This document shows positions 23,640-35,544 of a stretch of DNA of 64,000 nt, one piece after another. Below the pieces are notes generated by a model. It was given only the letters and a program-made list of their open reading frames with translations, made no database searches and had not been told where the DNA came from. Where the stretch lies: positions 64,641,101-64,705,100 of the forward strand of contig NC_080428.1 in the NCBI RefSeq assembly GCF_029873635.1, given 5' to 3'. This DNA comes from Malania oleifera (lineage: Eukaryota > Streptophyta > Magnoliopsida > Santalales > Ximeniaceae). Within the stretch, counting starts at the first letter, position 1. Every line of letters starts with the position of its first letter. The position numbers and the translations under genes are program-made.

Positions 23640-24221
23640 CAGCCGACTGCTAGGTTTTTTTTTTCCCTTTTCACTTTTTTTGTCTTCTCGATTTCGCGGC
23701 TGTTGTGGTTTTGTTTTCACTTCTTGAATTTTTCTCTGTTCTTTTGGTACTTTTGTGGCTACATGGCTGTCGGCACAGCAAGTTTCTGGGTTGCCATTTA
23801 TTCCTCCAGTTTATGTCCTTGTGATTCTCGGCAAGCAGGCACAACAGGTTTCTGCTTTGCCACTTATTTCTCCAGTTTCTGTTGCTGTTTGTGACTTTTA
23901 GCAAGCAGGCTTGTGACTTCTGGCAAGCAAGCACAGCAAGTTTTTGGTTTGCCACTTATTTCTCTAGTTTCTGTTGCTGTTTGTGACCTTCGACAAGCAG
24001 GCAACAACTTTCTGTTGCTGTTTTCTGGCACTTATCTTCTCGGCACAGCAAGTTTTCGGTTCAAGATTTAATTTTTTAGTGCAGGAAGGCCGTTCCTCTT
24101 TGTACCTGTGTTGTTTATTTTGAGCTTCTAGATTTTCTGGTGGTCTATTTCTTTCGGTAGAGTCTTTCTTTTTTTTTGGGCTTCTCGATTTTCTCCATTA
24201 TCTTCTCAGCATAGCCAAGTT

Positions 24222-25076
24222 TTCGGGCAATAATTATTCTACATGGGCTTTTCAGTTTGAAATTTTCCTAAAGGGACAAGATCTTTGGGGTCATATTGAT
24301 GGCACAGATTGTGCACCCAATCCTGATAAATCCAAGGAATCCGCAGCTTGTCCTTCATGGGCTGTTCTTGATGTTCATATTATGTCTTAGCTTCTTGGCT
24401 CGGTTGAGCCACATATTGTCCCCAACTAGTGGCCTTATTGCACCACTCAATCCATGTGTACTTTTTTAAAAACAGTATATCATCAAGATAACGGTGCCCG
24501 TCGTTTTTAGTTAGAGCATGTGATTGCCATGTTTCAACATGACAATCGTTCCATCTAAGACTATTATTCGGGGTTTCTAACTCTTTGGAATAAATATTCA
24601 AATCTGGTTACTATAGATGTTCTTGTGGCTTCTCTTCCCATTATTCAACATCTTCACGAGACTAGTCGTTGTGATCACTTTCTTATGAAACTTCGCCCCA
24701 AGAATGAATCTGTTCGCTCGTCTCTGCTAAATCGCTCTCTTGTTCCTTCACTGGATGTTTGTTTTGGTGAGTTACTTCGTGAAGAACAATGGCTCAGTAT
24801 TCAAGTTACTCTGGCACAATCTCATGGTACTTTCGGGCCTGTCCTTGTCGCTTATGCTGCTCTACTATGAGGACCGCCTGCGCATTCTAGCACTTTGAAG
24901 TGTTTTACCTGCAAAGAATTTGGACATATCGCTGCTAATTGTTCCAAAAAATTCTGCTCTTATTGCAAGAAGAAGGGTCACATTATCAAAGAATGTCGTA
25001 TCCGCCCGCAGAATCATGCTTTTGTTGTTTGTTTTATTAAAAAATTGTATGCACCTGGTATTACAGAAAATGATTA
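24222..25076 (+). pseudogene. Copia C gag, degenerate
   Basis: Gag text is readable with several stops: FQFEIFLKGQDLWGHIDGTD (near 24260), SWAVLDVHIMS, VYHQDNGARR (near 24475), FLMKLRPKNE (near 24680) and LDVCFGELLREEQ (near 24755). Two CCHC knuckles follow, CFTCKEFGHIAANC and CSYCKKKGHIIKEC (24900-24995), which bind RNA in the family. No protease or polymerase follows; after 25080 the sequence turns pyrimidine-rich and meets Copia B. This family differs from Copia A/B, which carry a single knuckle. Confidence 0.85.
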
Positions 25077-25162
25077 GTTTTTCAGTTTATTTTTTCAGTT
25101 GAGTTCTGTTAGTTTCTGTTCTAGTTTTTCTTCTTCTGTTTTTCCTTTCTTCTTCTTCCTTT

Positions 25163-25215
<53 letters not shown>

Positions 25216-25295
25216 GTCTCAGTTGTACGTTGACACACATTGAATAAGAGAGAAAGATTTCTTTTCTTGCTTAACTGCTGCTATACTCTGTTACA
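25163..25295 (+). repeat. 5' LTR (end part) of Copia B
   Basis: The last part (GAATAAGAGAGAAAGATTT ... CTCTGTTACA) recurs at 29177-29230. The upstream part contains an AT run (25167-25210). The true LTR start cannot be fixed because the 3' copy is truncated. Confidence 0.65.
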
Positions 25296-25307
25296 TGGTA
25301 TCAGAGC
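25296..25307 (+). promoter_or_regulatory. Primer binding site of Copia B
   Basis: TGGTATCAGAGC directly after the LTR end. Confidence 0.88.
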
Positions 25308-25332
25308 AGAAAGATTGAGAAGGTCCACTGCA

Positions 25333-26180
25333 ATGTCTACTTCATCCATTTCAATGAGCAATATGAATGAAGAAAGTAATCCATACCACTTACAGAGTGG
25401 TGATTCACGAGGCACAATGCTGGTTTCGAATGTCCTCACTGGGGAAAATTATCACACATGGAGTAGATCCATGATGATGGCTTTGAAGGCGAAGAACAAG
25501 ATTGGGTTTGTAAATGGAACAACTGTCAGACCATCCTCAGCAGATGCTTCGAATGCTATGTGGGAAAGATGTAATAATATGGTATTTTCTTGGATCATTA
25601 ATTCAGTATCAAGAGAAATTGGGGCTAGCATTATTTGTTCTCACACTGCCAAGGATATGTGGCAAGATCTCAAGAACAGATTTACACAAGGAAATGGACC
25701 AAGGATTTTTCAACTTCAAAAGGATTTATCCAGTTTAGTTCAAGAAAATATGTCGGTAAGAGATTACTATACGAAATTTAAATCTTTATGGGATGAATTG
25801 GCTGCTTATAATCAGATTTCTACTTGTTCTTGTGGTGTTTTAAGAACATGCACTTGTGATGCTATTCGGGAATTCTTGAAATATCAAGATAAGCAATATG
25901 TTATTCAGTTTTTTATGGAATCAAATGAAAGTTTTTCACATATTAGAGGACAAATTTTGATGATAGATTCTCTACCAAAAATAAACAAAGTTTTTTCTTT
26001 AATAGTTCAAGAAGAGAAACAGCGAGAGATCTGAAAATCTGGTGTAATTGATACAGTTGCCTTTATGAGCAAAATACCAGAATCAAATTTTTCAGGCCAC
26101 AAAACTACTTCTGGTAATCATTTTTCTGAAAATCAGCAGCAGCAGTAGAGGAGAGCAAAATTATTTTGCACTCATTGTGG
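25333..26180 (+). pseudogene. Copia B gag, two stop codons
   Basis: Gag opens at ATG 25333 and reads through the NYHTWSRSM motif, the RFTQGNGPRIFQL motif and the UBN2 core. It is interrupted only by TGA at 26032 and TAG at 26146, both in the same frame as the pol ORF that follows. The zinc knuckle ([14 protein letters not shown]) begins at 26170. It is the same family as Copia A but much better preserved. Confidence 0.9.
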
Positions 26181-26181
26181 A

Positions 26182-29176
26182 TTGAATAATCATACTATTG
26201 ATAAATGCTACAAAATACATGGGTATCCTCCAAGTTATAAATTCACCAATTCTCGACAGAAGGGAAAGTCTTCATCAGTTAATCAAGTCACAAGCCATCC
26301 TATTGATGCAAATTTTGAACCTTATAACAAACTGCCTTTTTCTCAAGAAGACTGTCAGAAATTGTTAGCTTTAATCCACTCACAATCTAATGAAACCATC
26401 AATCATCAAGCAGCTAATGTTGTTTCTAACATTCTTCCACAAAATACCCAAGGTATGATACTTTCAAGTTTTCCTTCAAGTTGTTCAGTATCCTCATCAA
26501 CATCCCAACATCTTTGGATCGTAGACACTGGTGCTACAGATCATTTTATTCATTCAACTGATATGTTTACCTCTATTACAAAATCGTTAGACACTACTGT
26601 CATGCTTCCAAATGGATATACTGTTCCAGTCACTCATATTGGCACAGTTCAATTGTCTGAAAGTTTAATTCTCAAAGATGTACTTTGTGTACCATCTTTT
26701 TCATATAATTTACTTTCAGTTAGTAAACTTACTTCATCTCAAAAATGCAATTTTATTTTCTTACTTGATGTTTGTTTTATTCAAGAATTTACCCCATGGA
26801 GGATGATTGGGATTGCTAGAAAATTTGCTGGGTTATATATTTTGCAACAATCGGCTGTTCATGCTGTTAGTTCTTCACCAAAATCAACCATTGTACATTC
26901 TGTCATAAACTCCAAAATCTGGCACAACAGATTAGGGCATCCTTCCTTGTCTCGTTTGAATTTTCTTTCAAAAACTGTATCAGAGATTAGTTTCCCAGAT
27001 AAACTAGATAATCATTGTACAGTTTGTCCTTTAGTAAAACAGAAAAAGCTTCCTTTTGAAATTCATTCATATAATAAAAGTTATCTTTTTAATCTTGTTC
27101 ATGCTGATATCTGGGGGCCATTTTCTGTTCCAACTCATAATGGGTCTAGATACTTTCTTACCTTAGTGGATGATCACTCCAGATTTACATGGACCTACTT
27201 AATGAAGCAGAAATCTGAAGTTACAAATTTTTTTACTGTTTTTTACAATATGGTTGAAACACAATTTGAGACAAAGATTAAATGTATACGATCTGACAAT
27301 GGTTTAGAGTTTAAAATGATAATTTTTTTTAATTCAAAAGGAATTTTGCATCAAGTTTCATGTGTAGAAACACCTCAACAAAATTCTATAGTTGAAAGAA
27401 AACATCAACATTTATTAAATGTAGCAAGAGCTTTAAAATTTCAATCAAACATTCCTTTAATTTTTTGGGGAGAATGTATACTAACTGCAACATATATTTT
27501 CAATAGAATTCCATCATTGATTTTGCAAAACAAGTCTCCACATGAAGTTTTGTATAATTCAGCTCCAGCATATAAACATTTCTTTGGTTGTTTATGCTAT
27601 GCATCAACCCTTGTTCAACACAGATCAAAATTTTCACCAAGAGCAAGAAAATGTATGTTTATAGGTTATCCATTTGGTATAAAGGGCTACAAGCTTTATG
27701 ATTTCGAACAGAAAACTTTCTTTGTTTCTAAAGATGTCACATTTCATGAATCCATATTTCCTTTTTCATCTGATTTCAATATGATTTCTACACATGAACA
27801 TTCATTTCAGTCCATCACACCTTCAGAAAGTTCTATTACAGTTTTCCCCAATCCAGTTTCAGATTCTAATGAGAATATAATTTTCTCTAACCATTGACAT
27901 CAGCACTTCCTACTCCAGTTTCTGTTGTTCCATCTAACAATAATTTACCTTTCCATGATATAAATCAATTTCCACCCTTGAGAAAATCAACTCGACAACA
28001 CAAACAGCCTGGTTATTTACAAGCTTATCATTGCAACTTAGCTACTTTTAAGTCTCAATCATCTACCAGGGATCCTGTTAATATCTCAGGTAATAAACAT
28101 AGCATTTCTGAAGTACTTTCTTACTCCAGATTATCTGAATCACACAAAGCATTCTCCATTGCTATTTCTTCTGATTTTGAACCTGTCTTTTTTCATCAAG
28201 CTGTTCAGCATGCTCCTTGGAGAGCTGCTATGTCTGCAAAATTGTCTGCACTTGAAATGAATAAAACCTGGGTTCTCACAACATTACTACCTAATAAAAC
28301 TCCCATAGGTTGTAAGTGGGTATATAAAATCAAATACAATTCTGATGGTTCAATAGAAAGACATAAGGCAAGACTTGTTGCTAAAGGTTATACTCAAATG
28401 GAAGGCTTGGATTTTTTTGAGACATTTTCACCTGTTGCAAAGATGGTTACTGTGAGGTGTATTTTATCACTTGTTGCAATACATGATTGGCATCTCCATC
28501 ATTTAGATATTAATAATGCATTCCTATATGGGGAATTAGATGAGGAAGTTTATATGAAGCCTCCCCCAGGCTATCTTAGTAAGGGAGACAAAAGAGTATG
28601 TAAATTGCAAAGATCTTTATATGGTTTAAAGCAAGCTTCAAGACAATGGAATTCAAAATTCAAATCCGTGCTGTTTTCAGTGGGTTTTTCTCAGTCCAAA
28701 GCTGATTATTCTTTGTTTACTAAGAAGGAAGGAGGATCTTTTGTTGCCTTGTTATTGTATGTTGATGATATCCTCTTAGCTAGTAGTGATTTAGCTGTAA
28801 AATCAATAGCTGCTGAGTTTTAAGTTGAAGGATTTGGGGTCTGCGAAATGCTTTCTTGGAATGGAGATAGCTCGGTCGAAAAAAGGTATATCTTTATCTC
28901 AAAGAAAATATTGTTTGGAATTAATTTCAGATGTTGGATTACTTACTGCTAAACCAGTCTCATTTCACATGGATCCTCATACAAAATTATCTAAAGATGC
29001 TGGTGAACTAGTAGATGATGTTTCAACTTACAGAAGACTTATTAGAAGATTATTGTATTTGACTCATACCAGACCTGACATTACACTTGTTGTACATCAT
29101 CTTAGTCAATTTTTAGATATTCCTAGAATGCCTTATTTACAAGCTGCTATGAGAATTTTACGATATCTCTTATTTT
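26182..29176 (+). pseudogene. Copia B pol, nearly intact but frameshifted and truncated
   Basis: One long frame covers protease ([11 protein letters not shown], active site intact), the integrase zinc domain (HNRLGHPS ... HCTVCPL) and the DDE core (WGPFSV; RSDNG; VERK). A frameshift near 27893 moves the reading to the next frame, with reverse transcriptase ([26 protein letters not shown], active site intact) to 28823. A second frameshift returns to the first frame for the connection domain. Coding stops at 29176, where RNase H and the start of the 3' LTR are deleted. In this family pol cuts, copies and integrates the element's own cDNA; this copy cannot do so because of the 3' deletion. Confidence 0.9.
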
Positions 29177-29230
29177 GAATAAGAGAGAAAGATTTGTTTT
29201 CTTGCTTAACTGCTGCTATACTCTGTTACA
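29177..29230 (+). repeat. 3' LTR remnant of Copia B
   Basis: This 54 bp piece matches the last part of the 5' LTR (25242-25295). The TTGAATAAG at the junction is also in the 5' LTR, so a deletion joined pol directly to the LTR interior. Confidence 0.85.
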
Positions 29231-29251
29231 CCTGGGTTGTGGTGGGTGCAG

Positions 29252-29386
29252 GGATTTCGGTATGTGGCATCAGGCCCCATGGTCAGGTCTTCATACAAGG
29301 CTGGTGAATTCTACATCAAGTCCATGATTGATGCAGATCGCGCCTCTTCTTCTTCTTCTTCATCTTCTTCCTCTTCAGTACTCTGA
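29252..29386 (+). CDS. LIP1: Last exon of mitochondrial lipoyl synthase
   Basis: After an acceptor (GTGGGTGCAG) the sequence reads 44 open codons to [23 protein letters not shown], then [11 protein letters not shown] and a poly-Ser tail. This is the conserved C-terminus of lipoyl synthase, the radical-SAM enzyme that adds two sulfurs to protein-bound octanoate to make lipoate. The YIKSMI ending is nearer the mitochondrial enzyme than the plastid one (LIP1P type). Upstream exons, which carry the Fe-S cluster cysteines, were not found; the DNA upstream is Copia B. Only 21 bp of intron remain between the Copia LTR and the exon. The exon is undamaged. It is either part of a live gene with a transposon-filled intron or a cut-off gene end. 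Confidence 0.82.
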   Translation, partial: GFRYVASGPMVRSSYKAGEFYIKSMIDADRASSSSSSSSSSSVL

Positions 29387-29640
29387 AACCATCACCATCT
29401 ATTATCTTCTGCTCACTCTGTGTAATTTTGGTAGTAGTGCTCTGTGTTTTCCTTCCTCACTTCCCCCTTTTCCCCACCTTGGGTGACTCAGCAGTGTAAC
29501 CATATTTAGTCTCAACTCGAAATTTGATTTCAACTTCTTCATTTGGAGACATCACACTGTAATGAGTTTTTGAAATTGGAGTTGAACTTGATGAAGCCTG
29601 ATTTGGCTATTGAATAATATTAAATATATGAATGCATTAA
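29387..29640 (+). other. Probable 3' UTR of the lipoyl synthase gene
   Basis: Non-repetitive, T-rich sequence follows the stop codon. Plant poly(A)-signal-like AATAATATTAAATATA lies near 29613. The UTR end is a guess. Confidence 0.45.
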
Positions 29641-30053
29641 CTGCCATTGATCACATGCAGATGGTCTATAGAAGGCCAGAAGAAGGCTCTCATGCTAGCA
29701 AGTCTTTGCATCATGAAGAAGAGGTCTTGCTCCTGTTATCTCATTCAAAATACATGAGCTGTTGAGTTGCAAAAAACATACTTAAAACTGGCCAAAACTA
29801 TTTTAAGAACGAAAAAACAAAATATTTGTTACTATAACAAATGTATATAATTTTTTAAAAAATTTAAAGAAAAATTATATTGAAACACGATTATCCTGCC
29901 AACACATTTTAAGAATAATAAAAAGACAGCAAAACATTTACCATCGTTAAAAGCGATGAATGTAATTTTTAAAAATATAAATAAAAATGCATTTGAAAAT
30001 AATAAAAAATAATTACTTATTCTATAGATAGATAGGTTTCCAGAAAAGATTAC

Positions 30054-30099
<46 letters not shown>

Positions 30100-30131
30100 T
30101 AAAGAAATCGTGAGAGAGATTTATAAAGAAA
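29641..30131. other. No gene seen; GA microsatellite
   Basis: AT-rich with a GA run at 30057-30094. Nothing else recognised. Confidence 0.6.
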
Positions 30132-30921
30132 TCGTGCCTTACAATTTATTTTGCTAACGTAAAGATTTATATACTTTCCAAAAGTTGAAAGTTATCTGGC
30201 CAACGACTTAAATAAATGATATTTTATTCTAATGTGTCATTTCTAATTAATTAAGCACTAACAACAAGTGAACTTTAAGAGATAAATAAAATGCAAAAAT
30301 CCATTCAGTTTTGAAAAATAATTATTTTAATTTTACTTTTTTTGTTTTCTAAAGAATTATTTTAAAAATTTATATACTATGGATAGTTGTGGCAATACCA
30401 CAATTTGAAATAGGGTATGAGATATGAATCATTGGGTCAAAGTCCAAGTTTGATTTGCTAATTATTTGTAATTTTATATTATTTATATCAAATAAATAAA
30501 CAACGGTGTTTAGGCACTATTTAGTCGTGAAAATAGTTTCATTTTTTTTATTTATAATTTTTAAATAATCACATAAATGCCACATTATTTTTCAATTTTC
30601 TATATCTATATAGAAAAGTGGAAAAGAATATATATATTTTTTTTTTTTTGACTTCTTAAAAATTTACGTTCTTAGAATTTAATTTGTGTGATTTTTATAC
30701 ATTGAATTTCTCTCAAATTTACACAAATCCGAATCCACGTCCACAATTCATTATCATAAATGCTATCTTATATAATTAAGGAAAAATTAAAAAATGAGTT
30801 TCTTTTTTTGTAATTATTTTGAGAACTCTAAATAAAAAATAAAATACCTATTTTGTAGCTAAACAAACTCTTCATTTTCTACACTTTTAGTATGAACCTT
30901 GAAAAACTAAAAAATAAGATG

Positions 30922-30966
<45 letters not shown>

Positions 30967-31013
30967 CTACACTTTTAGTATGAACCTTGAAAAACTAAAA
31001 AATAAGATGATTA

Positions 31014-31044
<31 letters not shown>

Positions 31045-31517
31045 TTTTAAAAATCAAGAATCAAGAATTGGAAATGAGAAATGTTTTCCGCAACTAAATG
31101 TGTTCCAACTTTTGGTATAGGATTAAAGAATAAAACCGAATTTAGAATGCAGAATACAAAGATATACCATTAAGATACAATTATTTAATGATATTAACTT
31201 TTATTTTAAAAGGCATGAAATTGCAATTGGTTTAATTTGTATATATGGAAAACAATTTATATTTTTCCTTTTTAGTTCTTACAAAATTTAATAAAAATAA
31301 CAGTGAATCCTATTTAAATTTATCTTAGTGAAAAGCTTCTCTAATTTGAAAACATGCATGCACATTAAAGTCTTAAAATAGAAATATTTGATGGCACAAA
31401 TAAAGGATGACACGAAGTAGGAAAATTGATGGCTAGTTATGGTATGTAATAATTTATAGAAATATTTTTGTAATATCGATAATAAATGTCGATTCAAAAC
31501 TTCATGACAACTCTAAC

Positions 31518-31527
31518 TCTATATAAA
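31518..31527 (+). promoter_or_regulatory. TATA box of small ORF copy II
   Basis: TCTATATAAA lies 71 bp before the ATG at 31598; same spacing as in copy I. Confidence 0.55.
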
Positions 31528-31597
31528 CCACATGGCTCACACTCAATTTCATACCAAAATTCATTTTAGAAAGAAAGAGTGGGGGAAAAGAAAGAAA

Positions 31598-31729
31598 ATG
31601 ATTCTTGCTAAAGCCTTGAAGTTTATGGCCTCCATGGTGAACGGTTCATTGCTCCTAGGAGATTTCAATTCGAAAAATAATGTTGATCATGATCTACTCT
31701 TGAAGAAAATGATTCTTGCTAAAGCATAG
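31598..31729 (+). CDS. Small ORF copy II, 43 aa, altered C-terminus
   Basis: The first 27 codons match copy I (MILAKALKFMASMVNGSLLL, then GDFNSKN), followed by an unrelated tail (NVDHDLLLKK and a repeat of MILAKA). A 24 bp stretch around the start codon (AAGAAAATGATTCTTGCTAA) recurs at 31702, so a local rearrangement replaced the C-terminal half. An in-frame ATG at 31532 would add 22 residues, but it lies close behind the TATA box and is less likely as a start. Function unknown; probably a decayed family member. Confidence 0.3.
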   Translation: MILAKALKFMASMVNGSLLLGDFNSKNNVDHDLLLKKMILAKA

Positions 31730-32545
31730 AGTGCCGGGGAATTCTTGAACAACAATGTTGGTTTGTGTGTTGATGTGAAAAATAATAGTTTTGATTTATA
31801 TTTTACCAAAATTCATATAAATCAAAATCCATGTTTCATAAAACTCAAAATTCAAGATTTCTCCAAACATAGAGGAAGCACTTTTTAGAATGCATAATAA
31901 TGAGAGACACCAATAAAATGCAAGTATTTAATTAATGATATCAACTTTTTATAATCTGATCCATATACAATAAAAATTTCAACAAAATATAAGCATTTGT
32001 TTAGATAGAATAATTTTTTGTATTATAATTTTCTTCAACATTAGACGAACATTAAATAAAATTTTAGAATCATTACATCACCAATTAATGAATATATAAT
32101 TCCCATATACATTTCATATTTCAATTTCTTTCAAGTATGGTACCTACCTTATTCACGTGAATCATGTTTTAGTTTTTTTTTTACTAGATATGAGATTGGG
32201 AGGAAGATCAATCACTCTAACACTTTGCTACCTCATACTTGAGGACCACATTAATTTCTTTTCAATTATTTAATTATTTTACTATGCTTTTGTTATAAAA
32301 TATTTATGCGTAAAGAAAACTTTAAATTAGGAGGTGCTTCAGTTAGACCTTGATGAACAAGATTATTCTTCTAATATGTCATTTGATTATATTAATAGAT
32401 CTTTGTTGAATAAAGACTTTGGGAAAGACTATATGGAATAATTAGTTGGCCATGTGGTAATGGTTGGTCATAATTAGGTCAAAATTAGAAGGTTGTATTG
32501 GTCAACTAATAAAATGAAGGTTAATCATTTGATCTGAACTAAAAT

Positions 32546-33191
32546 ATGGTATGATAACAATAACAATAACAACAAAACTAAGTCTTACTTTCTCTTAAGA
32601 CTTACTTTTTGTACTATTATTGAACATGGCATAGCCTTAAGATCAATGAAAATATTAATGGCTAAGGAGATTTTGCCGAGAGCCTCCATAGCTATAGGCA
32701 AGCAAGATAAATATTTTTTTTTTCTTTTAAACTATGTTGACCAAGGACTCTCCTATACATCTCAATCACCTTTTTATTTTACTGTGTTTAGTTTATTTTA
32801 TTATGTTATAATCTGTCATGTTTATTTCCTTTTTTCTTTTATACAAAAAAAAAAAAAAAAAGGAAAAGCCATGAAAATTCTTTTTAAAAAAAAATACAAT
32901 TTTTTTTTTCAGAAAATAGAAAAAAAGGCAAATTTTCATTTTTCTAAAAAGACTAAAATGCCCTTAGAATAGAAAATTCATCAAAATTGTCAAAAAAAAA
33001 AAATCCCAAAATATCCTTTAAAATTCTACTTTTAGACATTTTTGATCACTTTGAATGCATTTGAATGTCCACTTTGGTTGATTAATTGTTTCATGTTCAT
33101 TTGACGTGTGTGTGTGTGTGAGTCCTTGTGATAAAAATAAAGGGAATGAGGTATTTTAAATCACATTTATCTCAAACCTAAGAGGGTTTAT
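32546..33191. other. No gene recognised
   Basis: AT-rich with A/T runs and a short GT run near 33105. A plus-strand ORF at 32646-32972 is rich in Phe, Tyr and Lys from base composition and has no domain. Confidence 0.5.
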
Positions 33192-33553
33192 CTAATAAAA
33201 TCCCCTCTTTGGATGGCTTGTTAGGTTTTCCTTATTTGGAAGGAATTTTGCTTTAATACAGAATATAGTTAATTCATTGGACCTGTCTTTTCCACCTTCT
33301 TTCCTCCTACTTGGTAAATCTTCAATACTCTTTTCAATATCATCCTTCTCATCTTTAAGCTCTTCTACTAGATGCTTCTCTTTTCTGACCTCTCTATCCA
33401 AGAAAGGTCGCCTGGTTCTTGGCTTATCATCATCATTCTCTTCCACCTTCTGCTTCTTTTGATCATCAAATTCTGAGATGCCAATCCCAAGAGCAGCTCT
33501 TAATGTTTCCATCTGCTTCTCTTTCCTAGCAGCAATTTGGTGGGACTGAGTAT
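33192..33553 (-). CDS. Candidate exon 3 of a Lys/Glu-rich host protein
   Basis: On the minus strand, the exon follows a strong acceptor (CTTTTTCTGGGTTTCAG). It reads TQSHQIAARKEKQMETLRAA, then LGIGISEFDDQKKQK, an acidic stretch, an Arg-rich RTRRPFLDREVRKEKHLVEE and a charged coiled-coil-like part. I do not recognise the protein; charge pattern and predicted helix suggest a nuclear or RNA-related factor, which is inference only. The open frame runs to a stop at 33192, but a donor-like AG/GTCC near 33270 may end the exon earlier. It joins in frame to the ATG exon at 33796-33817. Confidence 0.5.
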
Positions 33554-33795
33554 CTGAAACCCAGAAAAAGCCAAAATACTTAAGTCACATAAATGATCAT
33601 AAAAGGAAAAGAAAAACAAAGATAACTCAGCCAAAATCAAATTCAAAGCGCACACAGAAAAGATAGAAAATCTTCTCTTCATACGACTAGATATGATTAC
33701 AGTGAGGATATCATATTAATCTGCCACAAGAATAGTCACATGAAACCAGATCATTAAGGTAGTAAGAGTAAAAAATAGGAAAAAAGACACCTTAC

Positions 33796-33817
33796 CTCTG
33801 GTTTGACAAAAAGGCAT
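33796..33817 (-). CDS. Candidate first coding exon of the same gene
   Basis: On the minus strand, ATG at 33817 opens seven codons (MPFCQTR) plus one base and ends at a very good donor (CCAGAG/GTAAGG). That phase fits exon 3 exactly (G plus AT gives Asp). Noncoding exon sequence probably extends upstream past 33840, perhaps from an AG near 33860. Confidence 0.45.
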
Positions 33818-33985
33818 GATGGATCTCTGATGAAGATTCAAAAATCCCATAAACCTCCCCTTACATTTAATCTATGGGACACTTGTACTCCTCCCCAAGC
33901 TTGTCCTTTTGCCAAATAGAAAGGGAAATCTATGTCTTTTTAGCAAACCATAGGGAAAGTCAATGGAATTTTGAAATATCAGAAA

Positions 33986-34444
33986 TGTTAGGGATCTAGG
34001 AACAATAATCACATACAAGCAAAATAAGCACACAAAATAAGAACACACGTGGTTCAATCTAATCTGACCTACGTCCACAGAGCACACCAAATATATTATA
34101 ACCTAGGAAAAAAATAAGAGGAGACACACACTCAACTCAATTCTTCTTACACTTTTTTCTCTCTCACCTTCAGTACGAGAACACTTCTCGCTCACTCATT
34201 TCACTATATTCACATTCACGTACAACTGCTTCATTATATAGCTATATTGATTTGATAGGAAAGGAAGGAAGTAATTGGGATGTTTAATGGGTTATTTTAG
34301 CACGCGGGCATTATCATTCCAGCGCATGAAAGCTGGCTCCTTCGTAACTCATTTTCATCTACAACTCATCCTCTTCAAGGCCATTTAATTTTCTATTTTC
34401 ATTTAATCCATTTCTATTTTTTTCGTTTCCATTTCAGTTTAACA
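33986..34444 (-). repeat. Copia LTR in the first intron of the candidate gene
   Basis: On the minus strand, TGTTAAACTG starts at 34444 directly after a polypurine-type CTCCAAGTGGGAGAT. It ends CCCTAACA at 33986, giving 459 bp. It is related to the LTR at 39659-40029 (shared GGACGTAG ... GAACCAC region). It is therefore a 3' LTR with a piece of internal sequence to its right. Confidence 0.68.
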
Positions 34445-34680
34445 ATCTCCCACTTGGAGACGGAGATACTATCTCAGCCAGTAAGTATATAGATAATAAT
34501 GTACTCAAATCTGTTTTCAAACATGAAAACCAACTAAAGTTAAGCACAACTTCAGCTTTTCTATAGTCACCTCCTTTGTCAACATATCTGCTGGATCCCT
34601 GCTACCAATATGTTTTTGATTGTAGGACCAACCCAATCAACACACATTGTTTTTGAAACAACTGCAAACACACGTAAGAA
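34445..34680 (-). pseudogene. Copia 3' internal remnant
   Basis: The minus strand holds the polypurine tract and then decayed RNase H-end text (KLKLCLTSVG-like, compare 39540-39587). It is too short and broken to code. Confidence 0.5.
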
Positions 34681-34733
34681 TAGAGACAGCCAAGCAACAT
34701 AATCAAATGGAACCCAACCAAGCAGATTAGACA

Positions 34734-35362
34734 TCACTATATGTTTTTCACTCGATATGAAACAAAAAAAAAAACCGCAGACATCACTACTACTTCTTTA
34801 ATTGTATTATTATGTATTTAAACAATTGTTATTTGATTTGAGGACAATTTGTTTAATTAAGCTTTTAATTTTTTTTAATTTTAAAAATACTGACCAAGCA
34901 AGTTGTTGATTTTTTGTTTTCATTTTCTTTTTTAGGATTTTTAATTTCTATTTCTTGTTTTGATTTTCACCAATTACCAAATGGCTCCTTAGGTCTTGAT
35001 TAGCGAAAAAATGGAAATAATGAAAATAGAAACAAGCATAATTTAAGCATGAGTTCCAAAAAACAATTGAATAAGCAACAGATTATATTAATCTCAAATT
35101 ACTACTGCTTAAATATATACACAAACAATGAACTTGGATTTATATTCAATAAAGCTCACTGGAAAAATTGAATGATGGTTCTATAAACGAACCTTTGTAT
35201 GTAGATAAGTTATAAAGAAGTTCAGCTTTACTGAGGTTATGCATAGTTTTACGGGACTTTTATGTGAATTTCATTTCTTATAATTATAGTTTTTCCTCTA
35301 ATGGAAAAAAGCATAGAAATATACAGAAAAAACTCACTATATGTTTTTCACTCAATATGAAA
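34734..35362 (+). repeat. 29 bp direct repeat, 600 bp apart
   Basis: TCACTATATGTTTTTCACTC plus ATATGAAA occurs at 34734-34762 and 35334-35362 with one difference. The DNA between has no recognisable element. Confidence 0.7.
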
Positions 35363-35544
35363 TAGAAAAAATGCATATGCAAAAACTGGATGCTTTAATC
35401 GAACCTTAATCTTGCCTAAACTCCATCACAGAAGAGCCAAAGCACACCAATGACACAAACGACCGCAGGATAGAATGACACCAATGACACAAATACTATC
35501 AGTCGAACATATCATTTGGGTAACAAAAAAGGAGAAAAATATAC

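Larger units (their letters stand above)
30132..32545 (+). repeat. Duplicated locus, copy II
   Basis: Matches copy I from its first base (AAATCGTGCCTTACAA) through the promoter and ORF start, and then the downstream part shared with 37740-38320 and 47510-47956. The stretch between ORF and downstream part is shorter than in copies I and III. An AT run and the segment before it are locally duplicated (30880-31010). Confidence 0.88.

Noticed and set aside
23671..23955. 94-codon minus-strand ORF with internal repeats
   Set aside because: Antisense of the Copia C leader, which has short imperfect repeats (GGCAAGCAGGCAC type). No domain.
32646..32972. 108-codon plus-strand ORF
   Set aside because: Phe/Tyr/Lys-rich reading of A and T runs, with no promoter or domain.
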